A DNA stretch of 64,000 nucleotides from NCBI GenBank assembly GCA_013178155.1, contig JABLXH010000026.1:1-64000 (forward strand), written 5' to 3'. Numbering within the stretch: the stretch's first letter is position 1; every line of letters starts with the position of its first letter. The stretch comes from Armatimonadota bacterium (GTDB lineage: Bacteria; Armatimonadota; Zipacnadia; Zipacnadales; UBA11051). The position numbers and the translations under genes were made by a program. The notes under the pieces are model-generated. The model made no database searches, was not told the DNA's origin, and saw only the letters and a list, made by a program, of their open reading frames with translations. Positions 63,058 through 64,000 of the stretch are shown here, in pieces.

Positions 63058-64000
63058 TGGCGAGATTGGGTTGTGTTCTGTGCCTTGTCTTTGCGGTCCA
63101 ACTGGGCACCGCGTACGCTGAGCCGGTAGTCATTGACTGTGGCAACAGGGCCTTGCTGATGGCTCAGCCCCCCGGCCCGCCGGTTATCCAGACGGGCAGC
63201 GTCGGCGGACTCGACGCCGGCTATCCGGGAGACGCCGCAGAGCTGCTAATCTCCAGCGGTTCAGCAGGCAAGCGATACTACGGCACTCCTGACGCCGCAT
63301 CCGTCACCGTGCGAACCACGGGAGTGCCGCTGACCGTGGCGATCCAGTACCGAGCCTACAAGTACGGCACAAGCCGGCTGGAGGTGATGTGGGACGACAG
63401 TGCCCTGCAGGTGCTGGACTGCCGGTCGGCGAGCGAGGCGGGCGAGATGCGCGCAGTGGAATTCCGCCTCACCGACCAGCAAGCGGCGGCCGGACGGCAT
63501 CTGCTGACGCTGGCCGAGCGAGGCGGTACTGACGGGAACTACGCGACAGTTGACGCCATCGCATTCGATGGTGATCCGGGGCTGGTGGTCATCACGAACT
63601 CCGGCCGGGCCCTCCGGCCCGCCGCCTCACCCCGCAGGCCTGCGGCGACCTCCGACACAACGAAGCGACCGTTGCGGCTGGCTGAGAGTGCTGCGCTCTT
63701 GCGGGCCGACTTCAGCGCAAACGACAGCACTGATCTTGCCCGCGGGTGGCAAGTCACGGGCAGTGATGGCGGTACGGCTTGCCTCTGGGATGGGGCACTA
63801 TATGTGCCCACCCCTCCCCGGTTGGTGCATTCTCTCTCCTCGCCCGTGCGTGGCACAAGCGGCACCTTTGCCCTGCGACAGGATGTGCCCTTTCCGGCGG
63901 CCGGTACGCTGCTTGCTGAGCTCAAAGCGTATCCGGAGCGCGACACCGCGGCCATCCTGGTCATGTGCGAGCGCTCACAGGGGCCGGAGAAGCTCTATCT
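63058..64000 (+). CDS. Secreted protein, partial at window end
   Basis: The ORF track misses this gene because it runs off the window. The ATG at 63058 has GGAGGAGG 7 nt upstream and opens a signal peptide (MARLGCVLCLVFAVQLGTAYAEP). The frame stays open for 314 codons to the end. The first 170 mature residues look like a beta-sandwich carbohydrate-binding module (SVTVRTTGVPLTVAIQYRAY, LEVMWDDSALQVLDC, HLLTLAERGGTDGNYATVDA). After a Pro/Arg/Thr linker, a second beta-domain begins (LLRADFSANDSTDLARGWQV), of the type seen before sialidases or LamG-like modules. The catalytic part, if any, lies outside. It shares the style of the glycan-island proteins. Confidence 0.7.

Overview
The window is GC-rich bacterial chromosome, probably from an uncultured lineage. 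The mix of DUF4838, GH95-like, GH38, GH123-like, DUF5060 and sialidase-type genes, mostly with signal peptides, is what I associate with Armatimonadota, Planctomycetota and Hydrogenedentota-like bacteria. No rRNA or universal marker gene is present, so the phylum is an inference only. Most long ORFs in the track are antisense or frame shadows caused by high GC.

Region 1 (1-8.6 kb, minus strand) is a type III-A CRISPR-Cas operon read right to left: cas6, cas10/csm1, csm2, csm3, csm4, a CARF-HEPN gene of the Csm6/TIGR02710 kind, cas1, cas2, then a leader with a strong sigma-70-like promoter and the leader-proximal end of an array (three identical 37-bp repeats, spacers of 50 and 52 bp). Gene junctions are 1-6 bp or ATGA overlaps. 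csm5 is absent. Cas10 keeps its HD and GGDD motifs, so cyclic oligoadenylate signalling to the CARF-HEPN nuclease is plausible.

Region 2 (8.7-51.4 kb) is a large carbohydrate-degradation island on both strands. Intact genes include a GH95-like enzyme with a discoidin domain, two sialidase-type beta-propellers, three secreted proteins of unclear family, two DUF4838 proteins (one with a DNRLRE module nested in its catalytic domain), a putative glycosidase with a jelly-roll C-terminus, a GH38 alpha-mannosidase and a GH123/DUF4091 protein, plus a DUF6544 membrane protein and an Acg-like nitroreductase. Between them lie many broken genes (DUF5060 hydrolase, sialidase, GH78 rhamnosidase-like, beta-helix protein, PA14 glycosidase, DUF4838 and others), each with several nonsense codons and frameshifts. 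Two short 3'-end copies of neighbouring genes are scars of tandem duplication.

Region 3 (51.7-62.8 kb) is a convergent carotenoid and light-protection cluster. The plus arm is crtI, crtB and a small membrane protein. The minus arm is a PNPOx-fold protein, a PEP-synthase-like protein, an iron-sulfur photolyase, idi, a second CrtI/CrtD-type desaturase, cruF and a GT2 glycosyltransferase. No cyclase or GGPP synthase is in the window, so a glycosylated acyclic carotenoid is the simplest prediction. The window ends inside another secreted protein preceded by a strong inverted repeat.
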